The translations under genes were made by a program, and so were the position numbers. A DNA stretch of 48,206 nt from a virus, in IMG/VR virus record IMGVR_UViG_3300025652_000122, positions 1 to 48,206 of that record; one strand, written 5' to 3'. This document shows, one piece after another, positions 39,701 to 47,286 of the stretch. Within the stretch, counting starts at the first letter, position 1; every line of letters starts with the position of its first letter. Below the pieces are notes generated by a model. It saw only the letters and a program-made list of their open reading frames with translations, searched no databases and was not told the DNA's origin.

Positions 39701-41087
39701 CCGCCCACCCGGTGGAGTAATGATTCAGCAACCGGCGCAAATTACCACTGACGTTACTGATGGGGGGTTCCGCATTATTCCTGCAGGGGGTGTGGAGGGA
39801 GCGCTACGGCCTGCCGACGACGTCATTGGTGGTTTAGACCAAATGATGGACACGGCAATTTTGCAGACAACTCTTGAAACAGAAAACCCAGAGGTATTCA
39901 AGGCCGTTTCTGATTTCTTAATGACCAAGGGGCGTCAGTATTTTTCCAAAAATTACGCCTCTACTAAGGACCCAATATACGACGCGTTGAAGGACGGTCG
40001 GATTAAGCCGTTGCCTGACGATGAAAGGGGGTTTCGTAGTTACATGTTGGCCGCAGCGCGGGAGGGGGATCCAGAGGCCCTGACCGATTTAGTCAGCCGC
40101 TACGACAAAGGTATCAAGGGCTACGTGGATGACAAAAAGCCCGGGGGCATAGACTCAAGGCCCGCTACTCTTGATTTGCGGGCTAAGGCCCAAGAGGCGG
40201 CTGCCCGATCTGGGTTACTTCCAGAGGAAGTAACTGTGGATGAGGACGTGTTCCGTTTGTTTGACGCAAGCCCTTTCAGTCACCCTAGGAAGGCTATAAA
40301 GGCGGGTATTCCAGAGGTGCTGGAGGCTTCAAAGTACGATGAGCCTATTTTTGACATGGCAGGGTATGAAGTACCGAGCTTTATGAGCCCAAAGGTTGTT
40401 GCACAAGAGCTGGTAAATATTCCTGTGGACAAGTTGCAAAAAATGAGTTATCCAGAGGCTGTTATAGCGGTAAATAAAAACTTGCGGTTTAAGGAAGATT
40501 TAAATGCCGCAATGGAGCGGGTTAGGCAGGGGAAAGATGTTCCAAAAGAGATAATGCTATTTGGGACAAGCCCAGTTAAAACTGCTACTGAAAACAGCAA
40601 TCTGGGCTGGGTTAAATTGACGGATAGCCGTGCAACCGCAATGGAGGGCGAAGCAATGGGCCATTCTGTTGGGGGCTATAACAGGCTAGGCGGTTACAAT
40701 GCGGGCGGCAAAGAGGCATTTGATAGTGGCGTGGCTGAGATTTATTCTTTGCGGGATAAAAAAGGAAGGCCTGTAGCTACGGTAGAGGTGCAGAATCTCC
40801 CGGGAGGCCCTCAAGGAAATACAGAACGAGTGGTAACTGACATCCGAGGTAAATATAACTCCCGCCCCCCTGATGATAAAGCAATATTTGAACTGTTTGA
40901 TCAAATTAAACCCACTAGTGTTAGAAAAAAAGCATACGTTAGAGATCGAAACAATGAGCCCCTAGAGGACTCGGTTTTTGCAGATTGGGACACTGACTAC
41001 GCAGAATGGCGCTTGGGCAATCCACAAGGCTTTGCCAAGGGTGGACTTGTTGAACGCAACGTGTACAATCACCAGAAATACCTGTAA
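36708..41087 (+). CDS. 1459-aa multidomain virion protein: lytic transglycosylase, toxin-like domain, HExxH, PcfJ-like end
   Basis: Domains in order: SLT-type transglycosylase (about 1-130; catalytic Glu30, GLFQVTGPTW at 46-55), which would open peptidoglycan during DNA entry. Then a disordered Pro/Gly region with FAKGGEA (274-280) and FAEGGEA (432-438). Then a DUF6973-like block (about 445-560: DAARHM 472-477, HERLSN from 499, DMDVQNN 522-528). Then a zinc-peptidase motif HELTH (717-721). Finally a PcfJ-like end (about 1300-1440: MEGEAMGHSVGGY, EIYSLRDKKGRPVATVEVQ, IRGKYNSRP) and FAKGGL at 1442. Probably ejected with the DNA; several activities are inferred. Confidence 0.82.
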   Translation: MAQDIVAKIQAAAQASGVDPDVALRIAGVESSFRPAAKNPESTAAGLFQVTGPTWKQYGGKPGKQRDVDENIRVGMKILSSNKASMQEFLGREPLPSDIYAAHFFGPTGARAVMSADPLAPVASVVSKQVMEANPQLVGKTVNEVLTGYRQTFDKGGKRYPTSEPVKTTTVGQGTRTMDQEAGAAAPALSNRSSARDRIAGMGSNYQAALAAMMLGEASDEDDKDDDTDTPKEAYTAPTAANALSELDLGRTASPFDAMEPAVQPEGAKYPMRFAKGGEASAPITVDNVTGFLSDMAVPAVLGAINPALGKAYSLYSAYNTVSDFANEAQPPAPVVSLNEAVTEAGKTTPFGARSFMPSGPAPVVSAQDHGIISVPASGSEHWGGTPSPAPAPAPAPSTDYGSINDFGGSGPSVGAATDSGFDAGFGFGMGFAEGGEASTDDYPGLKDLEGYAIRASEQMFPTEVGQDDRRDAARHMLAAAVAAQKVGPGAAEFLGKAHERLSNAESFFNMFGVGEPRYDYDMDVQNNRIGIGLADQATSREELEALVKQMAQRTSTSRNPNLPWTMDQEQRDALIEDRKRRLETPQYKNDGGEMVADETFSGDFEGYKALNPRAVEEAIYRSRNLTKKTDPDSWPSPGNPRRSIPNEPRDYPTRAGQELLEFLKQADRMPTVVEPRRYPNGSYDAPGFTYRSNNPEDRGVVEVPTFTKDGYGTLVHELTHSADRAMDVEQLRLSQKVRAGEPLTPKEQRFYDGYSKLYKTKTNLPLDISDESTSDRQRRYRTSAKELRAFGTGNMAQDQPEPGRYSLEDIGATLNPHVDPTMAQEAAIMRDLYLRRGEVRGRAEGSPPEGEYADPEAAFMAGAGDAPAPNAENAAAALAALRGLGEYPYNLVGGGVDLAAMAMRPFGYDVEKPVLGSDWIKEKATQLGIRPPEETDPTLRDIRMGTEIATSVLDPSAGARAVGSTLRGAGELATSEPARAMLNRAMEAGGSGPMYAVRPPGGVMIQQPAQITTDVTDGGFRIIPAGGVEGALRPADDVIGGLDQMMDTAILQTTLETENPEVFKAVSDFLMTKGRQYFSKNYASTKDPIYDALKDGRIKPLPDDERGFRSYMLAAAREGDPEALTDLVSRYDKGIKGYVDDKKPGGIDSRPATLDLRAKAQEAAARSGLLPEEVTVDEDVFRLFDASPFSHPRKAIKAGIPEVLEASKYDEPIFDMAGYEVPSFMSPKVVAQELVNIPVDKLQKMSYPEAVIAVNKNLRFKEDLNAAMERVRQGKDVPKEIMLFGTSPVKTATENSNLGWVKLTDSRATAMEGEAMGHSVGGYNRLGGYNAGGKEAFDSGVAEIYSLRDKKGRPVATVEVQNLPGGPQGNTERVVTDIRGKYNSRPPDDKAIFELFDQIKPTSVRKKAYVRDRNNEPLEDSVFADWDTDYAEWRLGNPQGFAKGGLVERNVYNHQKYL
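37872..37895 (+). repeat. CCAGCT hexamer repeat (4 copies)
   Basis: Four exact CCAGCT copies encode the centre of a Pro-Ala run in the 1459-aa protein. In-frame linker microsatellite. Confidence 0.95.
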
Positions 41088-41096
41088 GGAAACAGA

Positions 41097-43469
41097 ATGC
41101 CAGTAGAAAAAGCAACTAGCGCGGACGATCTGCCAATGGGGCAGACGCTTGATATTGAAATTGACGCGGAAGAGGAGATGCCCGATGTCGAGATTGAGTT
41201 TGATCCTGAGGGAGGCGTGGTCGTTAATATTGGTGAAGACGAGGACGAGGACGTACCTTACGATGCGAACTTGGCGGAAGTTCTTCCGGAAGATGTTTTA
41301 AGCGAGATAGGGTCTACGTTGTCTGTGTTATTTGACGCAGACAAGTCCTCACGAGCCACGTGGGAGGATCAATACAGCAAGGGCATGGAGTTGCTAGGCT
41401 TTTCAATGGAAGAGCGTACAAAGCCGTTTAAGGGCGCTTGCGGCGTGTATCACCCATTGCTGTCAGAAAGCGTTGTGCAGTTCCAGTCACAGGCTTTAAA
41501 AGAACTGATGCCTGCAGGGGGTCCTGTGCGCACGCAAGTGCTGGGCAAAGAGACGCGTGAAAAGTTGATGCAGGCTGATCGTGTTCGTGATTTCATGAAC
41601 TACCAGATTACTTGCGAGATGCCTGAGTACACACCTGATTTTGACCAGTTGTTGTTCTATGTAGGCTACGGCGGCTCTGCGTTTAAGAAGATTTGTTATG
41701 ACGAGTCTTTGGGCCGCATGGTAAGCACTTTGGTGTTGCCTGATGACTTGTACATCCCATACCATGGCTCCTCTGTAATGAGCAAATGCGAGCGCATTAC
41801 GCACCGCGTGTTTATGTCGGAGAATGCTTACCGCAAGGCGGTGGTGGCAGGCAAGTATTTGGATGTAGCGGAGTTGACGGACGAGGCATCACCCTCACAG
41901 ATACAAGAGAACGTAGACAAGATTACAGGCATGTCCCCAAGTGGCGATCAATCTGAGATTGTGTTGCTAGAGTTTCAGATTGACTACGATCTGCCCGGGT
42001 TTGAGGACATGGGCGAAGACGACGAGCCTACCGGCATTAAGCTGCCGTACATCATTACGATGGATGAGGCAAGCGGCAAAATTATTGGTGTTCGCCGCAA
42101 CTGGAAAGAAGGCGACGAGACCACTTCACGCAAGGAATATTACATCCACTATTTGCTTGTGCAGGGTCCGGGCTCCTACGGCCTTGGCTTCTTGCATTTA
42201 ATTGGGGGCTTGTCAAAGACTGCTTCTTCTGCGTTGCGTCAGTTGACCGATGCGGGCACGTTGGCTAACCTGCCTGCGGGCTTTAAAGCCAAGGGCGCAC
42301 GCATCATGAACGATGACGTGCCGTTGCAGCCCGGTGAGTGGCGTGACATGGATGCTGGTGGTATGGAGCTAAACGGCTCGCTGCTGCCCTTGCCGTACAA
42401 AGAGCCAAGCCAGACGTTGTTTGCGTTGCTTGGTTTCTGTGTGGATGCAGGCCGCCGCATGGCGAGCATTACGGATATTCAGGTAGGCGACAGTAACCAA
42501 AACGCTGCGGTGGGAACCACAATTGCTTTGTTGGAAAAAGGGTCGTCAGTTATGTCTGCGATCCACAAGCGCTTGCACTACAGCCAAAAACTGGAGTTCC
42601 AGTTGTTGGCAAAAGGTTTTGCGGACTACTTGCCAGAAGAATATCCGTATGATGTGCCCGGCGAAAGCCGCGCCATCAAGGCAATGGACTTTGATGACCG
42701 CATCGACATCCTGCCTGTGTCAGATCCCAACATCTTTTCTGTTGCCCAGCGCATTACGATGGCTCAGACGCAACTGCAGTTGGCACAGAGCGCCCCTCAG
42801 ATGCACAACATGTATGAGGCTTACCGCCGCATGTATGAAGCGATTGGCGTGCGCGACATTGACACAATCCTGAACACCCAAGATATTGATAAGCCCAAAG
42901 ATCCTGCGGGGGAAAACTCTCAGTCTTTGGATGGATCGCCGCTCAAGGCATATGCAGGGCAGCAGCATGATGCGCATATTCAGACGCATGTCTTGTTTGC
43001 GCTGTCCCCGATGGTTGCTCAGATGCCAAACGTGGCGACGGTCTTGTTGAAACATGTACTGGAACACGTACAACTCAAAGCAGAAGAGGCCGTAGAGGCA
43101 GAGCTGTTTACGCAGTACGGAACCGACCCAGACCGCATGGTATCGTCATTGCAGCGTGAGGCAATGGTCGCAATTAAAGTTGCGCAGTTTTACCAAGAAG
43201 TCAAAGATCTACAGTCTCAGTTGTCTGGGGAAGGTCAAGAGCAGCCTGACCCATTGGTTGAGCTGAAGAAGCAGGAGCTTGCACAATCTGCACAGCGGGA
43301 CCAGAACAAGGCGCAAATGGACCAAGCACGCATTTCCTTGGATCAGCAGAAAGAACAGAACGATGTTTCTTACGATCAGGCCCGTATTTCAACGCAGCAA
43401 CAGCTTGCAAACGAGCGCAATCGGCTTACACTAATGCAAATGCAACAAAGGGGCGGACAAAATGGATAA
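41097..43469 (+). CDS. Portal protein
   Basis: A 790-residue portal of the P22-like/aquatic-phage class; forms the dodecameric channel at one capsid vertex that docks terminase. An acidic N-terminal arm (about 12-60) precedes SSRATWEDQYSKGMELLG, VYHPLLSESVVQFQSQALKE and GGPVRTQVLG. The core includes LLFYVGYGGSAFKKICYD, DDLYIPYHG, GLGFLHLIGGLSKTASSAL and ITDIQVGDSNQNAAVGTT. The last about 120 residues are a Gln-rich helical barrel/crown. AAGGAAACAG precedes the ATG. Confidence 0.93.
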   Translation: MPVEKATSADDLPMGQTLDIEIDAEEEMPDVEIEFDPEGGVVVNIGEDEDEDVPYDANLAEVLPEDVLSEIGSTLSVLFDADKSSRATWEDQYSKGMELLGFSMEERTKPFKGACGVYHPLLSESVVQFQSQALKELMPAGGPVRTQVLGKETREKLMQADRVRDFMNYQITCEMPEYTPDFDQLLFYVGYGGSAFKKICYDESLGRMVSTLVLPDDLYIPYHGSSVMSKCERITHRVFMSENAYRKAVVAGKYLDVAELTDEASPSQIQENVDKITGMSPSGDQSEIVLLEFQIDYDLPGFEDMGEDDEPTGIKLPYIITMDEASGKIIGVRRNWKEGDETTSRKEYYIHYLLVQGPGSYGLGFLHLIGGLSKTASSALRQLTDAGTLANLPAGFKAKGARIMNDDVPLQPGEWRDMDAGGMELNGSLLPLPYKEPSQTLFALLGFCVDAGRRMASITDIQVGDSNQNAAVGTTIALLEKGSSVMSAIHKRLHYSQKLEFQLLAKGFADYLPEEYPYDVPGESRAIKAMDFDDRIDILPVSDPNIFSVAQRITMAQTQLQLAQSAPQMHNMYEAYRRMYEAIGVRDIDTILNTQDIDKPKDPAGENSQSLDGSPLKAYAGQQHDAHIQTHVLFALSPMVAQMPNVATVLLKHVLEHVQLKAEEAVEAELFTQYGTDPDRMVSSLQREAMVAIKVAQFYQEVKDLQSQLSGEGQEQPDPLVELKKQELAQSAQRDQNKAQMDQARISLDQQKEQNDVSYDQARISTQQQLANERNRLTLMQMQQRGGQNG

Positions 43470-43605
43470 ATCAGGTAACAAAAAAGCACCTAAGGCTAAG
43501 CCCGTGGCTAGGTCAATTAAAAAAACAGGGAACCAGCCCGTTAAAAAAGGCGACATTACCTACGTTTATAGAAAAGATGCGTTTAACAAGGTAAAAATTA
43601 GTTAA
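43462..43605 (+). CDS. Small basic protein after portal
   Basis: A 47-residue ORF, MDKSGNKKAPKAKPVARSIK at the start, DITYVYRKDAFNKVKIS at the end, overlapping the portal stop by 8 nt. Strongly basic. Comparable tiny basic proteins follow portal genes in related phages. May bind DNA or capsid. Confidence 0.6.
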   Translation: MDKSGNKKAPKAKPVARSIKKTGNQPVKKGDITYVYRKDAFNKVKIS

Positions 43606-43610
43606 ACTAC

Positions 43611-43654
43611 TGTATAGTGTGTATGTAGCCCCCGAACAAGGCTTATTTTGTTCG
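43611..43654 (+). promoter_or_regulatory. Putative promoter and 5' hairpin upstream of gene 43672
   Basis: TATAGT (43613-43618) is a -10 candidate with no good -35. CGAACAA (43633-43639) pairs with TTGTTCG (43648-43654), 8-nt loop, 17 nt before the ATG. The arrangement resembles cassettes A-F but the leader (TTGGAGAAATCC) differs. Confidence 0.5.
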
Positions 43655-43671
43655 CCTCATTGGAGAAATCC

Positions 43672-43857
43672 ATGCTTGAATTTACAGAAAATCTGCAACA
43701 CGAGATAAAACAGTTGAAACAAGATGCTCAGGGCACAATCCTGAGTGGTCGAGTGACAACCATGGAGCAGTATAGGCACTTAATGGGCCGGATTGAGGGC
43801 TACGTATTCGTAGAAAGTGTGATCCAGCACCTTCTGAAACAAAACCCAATAGATTGA
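43672..43857 (+). CDS. Small hypothetical helical protein
   Basis: A 61-residue protein; ATG 43672 with GGAG 6 nt upstream is preferred to TTG 43648, which lies in the hairpin. MLEFTENLQHEIKQLKQDAQ and RIEGYVFVESVIQHLLKQNP are amphipathic helices. Such proteins are common between portal and capsid genes; function unknown. Confidence 0.7.
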   Translation: MLEFTENLQHEIKQLKQDAQGTILSGRVTTMEQYRHLMGRIEGYVFVESVIQHLLKQNPID

Positions 43858-43868
43858 AGGACCATAAG

Positions 43869-44321
43869 ATGTCAATGACTGCTTTGGAGCAGAAATGGGC
43901 AGAGGAAACGGCGGCCAAGAAGCCTGAACTTTCTGATGCCTATACACGAGACGGTGGAATGAACGTTGACAAGCTCGACGAAGCCGTTATGGATCGTATC
44001 CCGAAGCCTACAGGCTGGCGGATTGTGATTCTTCCTTACCGCGGAACTAATAAAAGCAAGGGCGGTATTGCACTTGCTGACCAGACCATCGAACGCCAAC
44101 AATTGACCACTACTTGCGGGTATGTTTTGAAGGTAGGCCCCTTGGCCTATGCGGATGAAGCTAAATTCCCTCACGGTGCGTGGTGCAAGGAAGGCGATTG
44201 GATCATTTTTGGCCGCTATGCGGGGGCTAGGATGAATATTGATGGCGGTGAGATCCGGATCCTAAACGACGATGAAATACTTGCCGTTATTAGCGATCCT
44301 GAAGATATTCTGCACATGTAA
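43869..44321 (+). CDS. GroES-like phage co-chaperonin
   Basis: A 150-residue protein; ATG 43869 with AGGA 7 nt upstream. Residues about 43-142 match the Cpn10 pattern: KPTGWRIVILPYRG (first strands), mobile-loop-like NKSKGGIALADQT (61-73; GGIAL parallels GGIVL of GroES), GYVLKVGPLAYADE, KEGDWIIFGRYAGARMNIDG (GD at 109-110) and EIRILNDDEILAVI. It would cap host GroEL while phage head proteins fold. The N-terminal about 40 residues are an extension. Placed between portal and scaffold. Confidence 0.85.
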   Translation: MSMTALEQKWAEETAAKKPELSDAYTRDGGMNVDKLDEAVMDRIPKPTGWRIVILPYRGTNKSKGGIALADQTIERQQLTTTCGYVLKVGPLAYADEAKFPHGAWCKEGDWIIFGRYAGARMNIDGGEIRILNDDEILAVISDPEDILHM

Positions 44322-44330
44322 GGAGAATCT

Positions 44331-45257
44331 ATGTCAGCAGACGACCAATTGGAATTTAATCTAGGGGATGAAGAAACGGAAACCGATGTTGCGATTGAGC
44401 AATCGGAAGACGGTTCTGAGGCCAAGGCAGAAGTTGTTAAAACGGAGCCTGAGACAGACGTAGAGCAGGAAGAGGCCCCGTCGGCGCACCGTGAGGAGTT
44501 GGAGTCGGTCAGCGATGCCGTCCAAAAGCGTATTTCTAAGCTAACGGCTCGCATGCGCGAGGCCGAGCGCCGGGAACAGGCGGCTATTGATTACGCTAAA
44601 GGCCTGCAAAACCAAACAAATACTCTGCAGCAAAAGCTGGTAAATACGGACTTTAGTCGCTTAAACGAGACAAAGAGTCGCCTTGAGACGCAGCAGCAGA
44701 CGCTTCGTGCAATTATTAAACGTGCTCGTGAAGAGGGCGATATTGATACTGAGACAGAAGCCCACCAGCGCCTAACCGACATGGTAATGGAGCAGCGGCA
44801 GGTTGCGGGCTATTTGCAGCAGCAGACTGAAGAAATAGAGCGCATGAAGCAGCAGCCGCAGCCGCAGCAGCCGCAGCAGCAACAAGCGCCACAAAGGGTA
44901 GCACCCAGTCCTAGGGCCGAGCGCTGGGCTGAAGATAACCCATGGTTTGGTCAAGATCGTGTTTTAACTTACGCGGCATGGGGAATGCATCAAACATTAG
45001 TTGAACAAGAGGGTGTTGACCCTAATACTGAAGAGTACTATACTCAACTGGACCAAAGACTTCGGGACGAGTTCCCAAAGCGCTTTGCGCCACAACAATC
45101 CAGACAACAGCGTTCCGTGCCAGCTGTTGCACCTGCTTCCCGTAGTTCCGGGGTAAATAGTGCACGCCGTACTGTCCGGTTATCACCGAGTCAGGTTGCT
45201 ATAGCAAAGAAACTGGGTGTTCCAATTGAGGAATATGCCAAGTACGTAAAGGAGTAA
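44331..45257 (+). CDS. Scaffolding-like protein
   Basis: A 308-residue protein with AAGGAGAATCT before the ATG. A very acidic N-terminus (1-50), a long coiled coil (about 60-165), a Gln/Pro run (about 170-188), then ERWAEDNPWFGQDRVLTYAA and a basic C-terminus (SARRTVRLSPSQVAIAKKLG). The composition and location two genes before the capsid genes fit an internal scaffold that guides procapsid assembly and leaves. Confidence 0.8.
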   Translation: MSADDQLEFNLGDEETETDVAIEQSEDGSEAKAEVVKTEPETDVEQEEAPSAHREELESVSDAVQKRISKLTARMREAERREQAAIDYAKGLQNQTNTLQQKLVNTDFSRLNETKSRLETQQQTLRAIIKRAREEGDIDTETEAHQRLTDMVMEQRQVAGYLQQQTEEIERMKQQPQPQQPQQQQAPQRVAPSPRAERWAEDNPWFGQDRVLTYAAWGMHQTLVEQEGVDPNTEEYYTQLDQRLRDEFPKRFAPQQSRQQRSVPAVAPASRSSGVNSARRTVRLSPSQVAIAKKLGVPIEEYAKYVKE

Positions 45258-45259
45258 TC

Positions 45260-45730
45260 ATGAGCGATTCAAAAGTAACTATCGACCGCGCTTCCCGCAC
45301 TTCGCGTGAGAAGGAAGTTCGTCGCAAGCCATGGGCACCCCCATCACGTCTTGACGCACCCCCCGCCCCTGCTGGTTTCAAGTATCGTTGGATACGTTCT
45401 GAAATTAATGGATTTGAGGATAAGCAAAACGTCTACGGGCGTATGCGTGAGGGCTACGAGTTAGTCCGAAACGAAGATTTGCCTGAAGAATACCGTAATA
45501 CTATGCCTACTATTGAAGAAGGCCGTAATACAGGTGTTGTGTCGGTTGGCGGCTTGCTGCTGGCGCTTATCCCCGAAGAAACTATTCAAGAGCGTAACGC
45601 GTACTTCCAAGGTAAGGCTCGGGATCAATTAAATGCTGTGGACAACGAGATGATGCGGGAAAACGCCCACTCATCTATGCGTATCCAGAACCCCGAGAGG
45701 AGTTCACGCACAACCTTTGGTTCCCGCTAA
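45260..45730 (+). CDS. Conserved head-region protein
   Basis: A 156-residue protein two bases after the scaffold stop, with AAGGAG. Block APPAPAGFKYRWIRSEINGFED, NVYGRMREGYELVRNEDLP, VVSVGGLLLALIPEETIQER is found between scaffold and capsid genes in many aquatic phages. Basic N-terminus. Probably a minor head or assembly protein. Confidence 0.75.
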   Translation: MSDSKVTIDRASRTSREKEVRRKPWAPPSRLDAPPAPAGFKYRWIRSEINGFEDKQNVYGRMREGYELVRNEDLPEEYRNTMPTIEEGRNTGVVSVGGLLLALIPEETIQERNAYFQGKARDQLNAVDNEMMRENAHSSMRIQNPERSSRTTFGSR

Positions 45731-45764
45731 ATAGGCGGAAAATTCTACTTTTTAGGAGCTACAA

Positions 45765-46346
45765 ATGGCAAACGTCGATAAAGCCTTTGGCTTGCGTCCT
45801 ATTGGCAATCTTTCAGGCACCGGTGCACAAAAGCAGTACGGCTACGAGATTGCTGATAACCAAGCTGGAGCAATTTACCAAGGTGACTTAGTCACCGTCT
45901 TTGATGGCTACATCGTTAAGTTCGCACCTGCTACCCACACGGCAGCAGTTGGTGTGTTTAACGGCTGTAACTACACCGACCCAACTACGGGTAAGCCCAC
46001 ATGGAGCAACTACTACCCCGGTAGCGTAAACATCACTTCTGGTGTTATCGCAGCTGATGTACTAGATGATCCTAGCCAGTTGTTCATGGTGCAAGCAAGT
46101 GCTGGCATGACGCAGGCAGACATTGGCAAGAACGCCGATGTTGTAGGCACTACCGGCAGTGCCGTTAACGGTATTTCTGCCATGGAGTTGGACTCGGCTA
46201 CTATCGCCAACACGGCGGCATTAAACCTTAAAATCGTAGGCCTGTCTGCTTCTCCAGACAACGCTTTCGGCACTAACGCGGTTGTTGTCGTTAAAATCAA
46301 TGAACACATGTACGGCAGTGCAGGTGTTGCAGGTCAAGGAGCTTAA
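45765..46346 (+). CDS. Putative head decoration/minor capsid protein
   Basis: A 193-residue beta-rich protein, MANVDKAFGLRPIGNLSGTG at the start, with YEIADNQAGAIYQGDLVTVF, VGVFNGCNYTDPTTGKP and a C-terminal VVKINEHMYGSAGVAG. Proteins of this type directly precede the major capsid gene in related phages and are taken as structural; a decoration role is inferred. Confidence 0.72.
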   Translation: MANVDKAFGLRPIGNLSGTGAQKQYGYEIADNQAGAIYQGDLVTVFDGYIVKFAPATHTAAVGVFNGCNYTDPTTGKPTWSNYYPGSVNITSGVIAADVLDDPSQLFMVQASAGMTQADIGKNADVVGTTGSAVNGISAMELDSATIANTAALNLKIVGLSASPDNAFGTNAVVVVKINEHMYGSAGVAGQGA

Positions 46347-46348
46347 TC

Positions 46349-47266
46349 ATGGCAATTTCACGCGCACAACTGGTCAAGGAACTAGAGCCCGGCCTGAACG
46401 CATTGTTCGGAATGGAATACAGCCGCTACGAGAACGAGCATGCAGAAATCTTCGCAACCGAGAGCTCAGACCGTGCTTTCGAAGAAGAAGTTATGCTGAC
46501 CGGTTTCGGTGCAGCCCCCACTAAGAGCGAAGGCGCTGGCGTCTCATATGATTCTGCACAAGAATCATTTACCGCTCGCTACCAGCACGAAACCATTGCT
46601 ATGGCGTTCGCGTTGACAGAAGAAGCCATTGAGGACAACCTCTATGACCGACTGTCAGCTCGTTACACCAAGGCTTTGGCTCGTTCAATGTCCCACACGA
46701 AGCAGGTTAAGGCTGCGTCTGTGCTGAACAACGCGTTCAACACTAGCGGTTCTTATAACGGTGGTGACGGCGTTTCCTTGTGTAACGCTTTGCACCCCAC
46801 CGCTTTGGGCGCTGCTTTCAGCAATACTCCTGCAGTAGCTGCTGATTTGAACGAAACATCTTTAGAGCAAGCAATTATTGATATTGCCGCTTTCACTGAT
46901 GAGCGTGGTTTGAAGGTCGCCGTACAGGCCCGCAAGATGATCATTCCTAAGGAACTGCAATTTACTGCAGAGCGCCTGATGAAGACCACTTTGCGTACTG
47001 GTACAGCGGACAACGATACCAACGCTATTCGTTCAATGGGCATGGTTCCAGAGGGCTATAAGGTAAACCACTTCTTGACCGACTCAGACGCATGGTTCTT
47101 GTTGACCGACGCGCCTAACGGCTTGAAGATGTTTAACCGCTCGCCTGTTAAGACTGCCTTTGAGGGCGACTTTGACACTGGTAACGTCCGCTACAAGGCT
47201 CGTGAGCGTTACAGCTTCGGCTGGAGCGATCCACGCGGCATTTACGGCTCTGCCGGTGCAGCGTAA
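46349..47266 (+). CDS. Major capsid protein
   Basis: A 305-residue protein with CAAGGAGC before the ATG. Blocks NALFGMEYSRYENEHAEIF, GVSYDSAQESFTARYQHETI, AMAFALTEEAIEDNLYDRLS, HPTALG, PKELQFTAERLMKTTLRTGT and RYKARERYSFGWSDPRGIYG belong to a capsid family known from aquatic phages with an HK97-type fold. Followed by a palindrome and a strong terminator, giving a defined 3' end to the abundant message. Confidence 0.92.
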   Translation: MAISRAQLVKELEPGLNALFGMEYSRYENEHAEIFATESSDRAFEEEVMLTGFGAAPTKSEGAGVSYDSAQESFTARYQHETIAMAFALTEEAIEDNLYDRLSARYTKALARSMSHTKQVKAASVLNNAFNTSGSYNGGDGVSLCNALHPTALGAAFSNTPAVAADLNETSLEQAIIDIAAFTDERGLKVAVQARKMIIPKELQFTAERLMKTTLRTGTADNDTNAIRSMGMVPEGYKVNHFLTDSDAWFLLTDAPNGLKMFNRSPVKTAFEGDFDTGNVRYKARERYSFGWSDPRGIYGSAGAA

Positions 47267-47284
47267 TTAGGGTATACCCTAATT
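47265..47284. repeat. Perfect 20-bp palindrome after the capsid gene
   Basis: Arm AATTAGGGTA followed by its exact complement (47265-47284), starting within the capsid stop codon. May protect the 3' end of the message or be a binding site. Confidence 0.85.
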
Positions 47285-47286
47285 GA

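Noticed and set aside
36708-41087. Tape-measure protein
   Set aside because: The N-terminal transglycosylase alone would allow it, but placement before the portal and the HExxH and PcfJ-like parts fit an ejected polyvalent protein better.
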